The notes beneath the pieces were generated by a model. That model was not told the origin of the DNA and did not search any database. It saw only the letters and a list, made by a program, of their open reading frames with translations. Positions 39,773 through 42,257 of a stretch of 42,257 bases of DNA are shown here, piece after piece; position 1 is the first letter of the stretch, and each line of letters begins with the position of its first letter. The stretch is from Rhodobacter sp. Its GTDB lineage: Bacteria; Pseudomonadota; Alphaproteobacteria; Rhodobacterales; Rhodobacteraceae. The translations under genes were made by a program, and so were the position numbers. The stretch spans positions 1-42,257 of the forward strand of contig JADJAB010000023.1 of the NCBI GenBank assembly GCA_016704435.1, written 5' to 3'.

Positions 39773-41032
39773 TCAGGTCCGGATCGTGCCGTCGCCGGTG
39801 ACCAGGTATTTGAAACTGCACAACTGTTCGGCGCCCACCGGCCCGCGCGCATGCAGCTTGCCGGTGGCGATGCCGATTTCGCCGCCCATGCCGAATTCGC
39901 CGCCATCGGCAAACTGGGTCGAGGCGTTGCGCATCAGGATGGCGCTGTCGAGCCGCTCGAAGAAGCGCTGCGCCGTGGCGTCGTTCTCGGTCAGGATCGC
40001 CTCGGTATGGTTCGAGCCATATTTGCGGATATGGGCGATGGCCTCGTCGACGCCATCGACCAGCTTCGCGGCGATGATCTTGTCAAGGAACTCGCGGCCG
40101 AAATCGTCCGGTGCGGCCTGGGTGGTGCCGGGGATCTTCAAGAGATCGCCTTCCGTGCGAACCTCGACGCCGGCGGCCAGCAGGTCCTCGATCAGCACGG
40201 CACCGTGGCGGGTGTAGAACTGCCAGTCGATCAGCAGGCATTCGGCGGCGCCGCAGACGCCGGTGCGGCGGGTCTTGGCGTTCAGCACCACGGCGCGGGC
40301 CTTCTCCAGATCGGCGTCGCGGTCGGCGTAGACGTGGCAGATGCCTTCGAGATGGGCAAAGACCGGCACGCGGGCTTCTTTCTGCACGAGGCCGACCAGC
40401 CCCTTGCCGCCACGCGGCACGATCACGTCGATGAAGTCGGTGGCGCGGAGCATCTCGGTCACCATGGCGCGGTCGCGGGTCGGCACCAGCTGGATCGCGG
40501 CCTCGGGCAGACTGGCGGCGCGCAGACCCTCGACCATGCAAAGGTGGATCGCCTGCGAGGTCTCGAAGCTTTCGCTGCCGCCACGCAGGATCACCGCATT
40601 GCCGGATTTCAGGCAAAGCGCGCCGGCGTCAGCGGTGACGTTGGGGCGCGATTCATAGATCACCCCGACGACGCCCAAGGGGGTGGCGACGCGCTGGATG
40701 TGCAACCCGTTGGGCCGGTCCCATTCAGCCAGCACGCGGCCGACCGGGTCGCGCGCTTCGGCCACGGTGCGCAGACTGTCGACGATGCCGCGAATGCGGG
40801 TCTCGTCCAGCCGCAGCCGATCCAGCAGGGCCGGGCTCAGGCCCTTTTCCTCAGCCGCCGCAAGGTCCATCACGTTGGCGTCCAGAATCTCCTGCCGCCG
40901 GCGCCAGACCGCTTCGGCCGCCGATACCAGCGCAGCGGCCTTGCGTTCGGAGCCGGCAAAGGCCAGGTCCGCCGCCGCCGCGCGGGCCTTGGCGCCGATG
41001 TCCGCCATCAGATCGGCAATTTGGCCGCCCAT
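39773..41032 (-). CDS. proA: Glutamate-5-semialdehyde dehydrogenase (gamma-glutamyl phosphate reductase), 419 aa
   Basis: Second step of proline synthesis: NADPH reduction of gamma-glutamyl phosphate. Starts MGGQIADLMADIGAKARAAA; cofactor/ALDH-fold segments HIQRVATPLGVVGVIYESRP and GNAVILRGGSESFETSQAIH; catalytic Cys in TRRTGVCGAAECLLID; C-terminal GPVGAEQLCSFKYLVTGDGT. Length normal. The frame is open upstream past 41032 into the proB end, but ATG 41032 with GGGGAACG fits the family. Follows proB. Confidence 0.95.
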   Translation of the reverse strand: MGGQIADLMADIGAKARAAAADLAFAGSERKAAALVSAAEAVWRRRQEILDANVMDLAAAEEKGLSPALLDRLRLDETRIRGIVDSLRTVAEARDPVGRVLAEWDRPNGLHIQRVATPLGVVGVIYESRPNVTADAGALCLKSGNAVILRGGSESFETSQAIHLCMVEGLRAASLPEAAIQLVPTRDRAMVTEMLRATDFIDVIVPRGGKGLVGLVQKEARVPVFAHLEGICHVYADRDADLEKARAVVLNAKTRRTGVCGAAECLLIDWQFYTRHGAVLIEDLLAAGVEVRTEGDLLKIPGTTQAAPDDFGREFLDKIIAAKLVDGVDEAIAHIRKYGSNHTEAILTENDATAQRFFERLDSAILMRNASTQFADGGEFGMGGEIGIATGKLHARGPVGAEQLCSFKYLVTGDGTIRT

Positions 41033-41081
41033 CGTTCCCCTCCCGGCCACCGAGCCGCAAAAGCTCTCGAAAACTCTCGCA

Positions 41082-41099
41082 GATTCCTTCGAAGGAATC
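41082..41099. other. 18-bp perfect palindrome between proB and proA
   Basis: GATTCCTTCGAAGGAATC is fully self-complementary and could form an intercistronic hairpin (loop TTCGAA region) 50 bp before proA, or an operator. A UUCG-type tip would make a stable RNA loop. Possible control of proA expression relative to proB. Confidence 0.5.
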
Positions 41100-41105
41100 A
41101 GCGTC

Positions 41106-42233
41106 TCAGACCACCATGTCGTCCCGATGCACCAGCGCCGCGCGGCCCTGATAGCCCAGAATCGACGCAATCTCACCCGAACGATGCCCCGCGATCTGCT
41201 TCGCCTCGGCACTGGTATAGCGCACCAGCCCCTTGCCCAGCACCACGCCCTCGGGCGACAGGATCGCCACTGGCTCGCCCCGTCCGAATGCTCCCGATAC
41301 CTTGGTGACACCGGCCGGCAACAAGCTTTTTCCAGCCCGCAGCGCCGTCACCGCGCCTGCATCCAGCAGCAGTTCGCCCTTCGGCTTCATCGCGCTGATC
41401 CAGCGCTTGCGTGCCAGCTGCGGATCGGACCCGGCGACGAACCAGGTCCGGTTCGCCCCCTGCGCCAGCGCCTGCAAGGGCCGCAGGGCCGAGCCTTCCA
41501 TGATCGCCATCGCGCAGCCGCCCTGCACTGCGGTCCTGGCGGCCAGAAGCTTGGTCTTCATGCCGCCCTTCGACAGGCCGGAGATCGGGTCGCCCGCCAT
41601 CGCCTCGATCTCGGGCGTGATGGTCTCGATCACGTCGAAGCGGGTGGCGCTGGCGTCCTCTTTCGGATTTGCAGTGTAGAACCCGTCGACGTCCGACAAC
41701 AGCACCAGTTGATCCGCCCCCACCGTTACCGCGATCTGCGCCGCCAGCCGGTCGTTGTCGCCAAAGCGAATCTCGTCCGTCGCCACGGTGTCGTTTTCGT
41801 TCACGATCGGCACCACGCCCAGGGACAGCAGCGTCTCCATCGTGGCGCGGCTGTTCAGATAGCGCCGCCGGTCGGTCGTATCCTCCAGCGTCACCAGCAC
41901 CTGCGCGGTGGTGATGCCATGCGGCGCCAGCACCTCTTCATAGGCCCGCGCCAGCCGGATCTGGCCGACCGCGGCGGCGGCCTGGCTTTGCTCCAGCGTC
42001 AGCGCGCCATCGGGCAGGTCCAGCACCTTGCGGCCCAAGGCGATGGAGCCCGAGGACACCAGCACCACATCCGCGCCGCGCAGCTTGGCCTCGGCCACGT
42101 CCAGCGCCAGCGCCGACAGCCAGCCCTGCTTCAGCCCCGCCCTGCGATCGACCAAGAGCGCCGAGCCGATCTTGACGACCAGCCGCTTCGCTGCCCGCAC
42201 ATCTGGGGCCGCCGCCTGCGTCACGGTTGCCAT
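41106..42233 (-). CDS. proB: Glutamate 5-kinase, 375 aa
   Basis: First and feedback-controlled step of proline synthesis. N-terminal amino-acid-kinase domain: RLVVKIGSALLVDRRAGLKQ, ADVVLVSSGSIALG, VPIVNENDTVATDEIRFGDN (substrate site), DGFYTANPKEDASATRFD. C-terminal PUA domain (about 280-370) with GALDAG-type DAGAVTALRAGKSLLPAGV. ATG 42233 has GGAGGAGCGGGGCCC upstream. First visible gene of the proBA unit; the window ends 24 bp before it. Confidence 0.96.
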   Translation of the reverse strand: MATVTQAAAPDVRAAKRLVVKIGSALLVDRRAGLKQGWLSALALDVAEAKLRGADVVLVSSGSIALGRKVLDLPDGALTLEQSQAAAAVGQIRLARAYEEVLAPHGITTAQVLVTLEDTTDRRRYLNSRATMETLLSLGVVPIVNENDTVATDEIRFGDNDRLAAQIAVTVGADQLVLLSDVDGFYTANPKEDASATRFDVIETITPEIEAMAGDPISGLSKGGMKTKLLAARTAVQGGCAMAIMEGSALRPLQALAQGANRTWFVAGSDPQLARKRWISAMKPKGELLLDAGAVTALRAGKSLLPAGVTKVSGAFGRGEPVAILSPEGVVLGKGLVRYTSAEAKQIAGHRSGEIASILGYQGRAALVHRDDMVV

Positions 42234-42257
42234 GGGCCCCGCTCCTCCTGCGGCTCT

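Noticed and set aside
1..42257. CRISPR array, rRNA genes or insertion-sequence transposases
   Set aside because: No regularly spaced repeats, rRNA signatures or transposase motifs were seen.

Overview
The window looks like chromosome of a Rhodobacteraceae-type alphaproteobacterium. The support is very high GC, a GapR (DUF2312) protein, an NDUFA12-type complex I subunit beside MlaD and a DUF2155 protein, the order accB-accC-aat, a short-chain fatty-acyl-CoA regulator with a C-terminal cysteine motif, and a candidate FnrL box. No species can be named from this alone.

Layout. (1) 1-5076 is the right end of an integrated element. A rightward series of very small, tightly overlapping genes faces a broken tyrosine integrase (3637-4880, minus). 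Next to the integrase is a tRNA-Thr(TGT) gene cut off after its anticodon loop (5038-5076). The other end of the element lies outside the window. (2) 5119-12628 is core and mixed chromosome: an interrupted Fe3+-type ABC permease, a sulfotransferase-like hypothetical protein, gapR, a FadJ-like fusion with a degenerate dehydrogenase half, a DksA-like protein, a DUF442 protein and an orphan FliM-like protein. (3) 12712-17544 is a sensory block: a transporter-fused histidine kinase, a small membrane protein, a receiver-only response regulator and a RamB/PrpR-like regulator with a palindrome at its promoter. By family logic this is acetate or short-chain acyl-CoA control. (4) 18040-32906 is a pyrimidine import and reductive catabolism region: an NMT1-type ABC transporter, dihydropyrimidinase, an M20 carbamoyl amidohydrolase, preT/preA (dihydropyrimidine dehydrogenase) and two RutR-like repressors. 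RutR-box-like palindromes lie upstream of both catabolic operons. Three unrelated orphan genes and a DedA protein sit inside these operons. (5) 33132-42233 is housekeeping: accB, accC, aat, DUF2155, mlaD, NDUFA12, ridA, clpX, clpP, proA, proB.

How the genes work together. The ABC system probably imports pyrimidines. PreT and PreA reduce uracil and thymine, HydA opens the ring, and HyuC removes the carbamoyl group. The RutR-like proteins would sense uracil.

Caution. At least a dozen apparent single-base indels or in-frame stops occur in genes that otherwise look well conserved, and many are at homopolymer runs. They are more likely sequence errors than widespread gene decay, so each 'pseudogene' below is also described as the protein it would encode if repaired.
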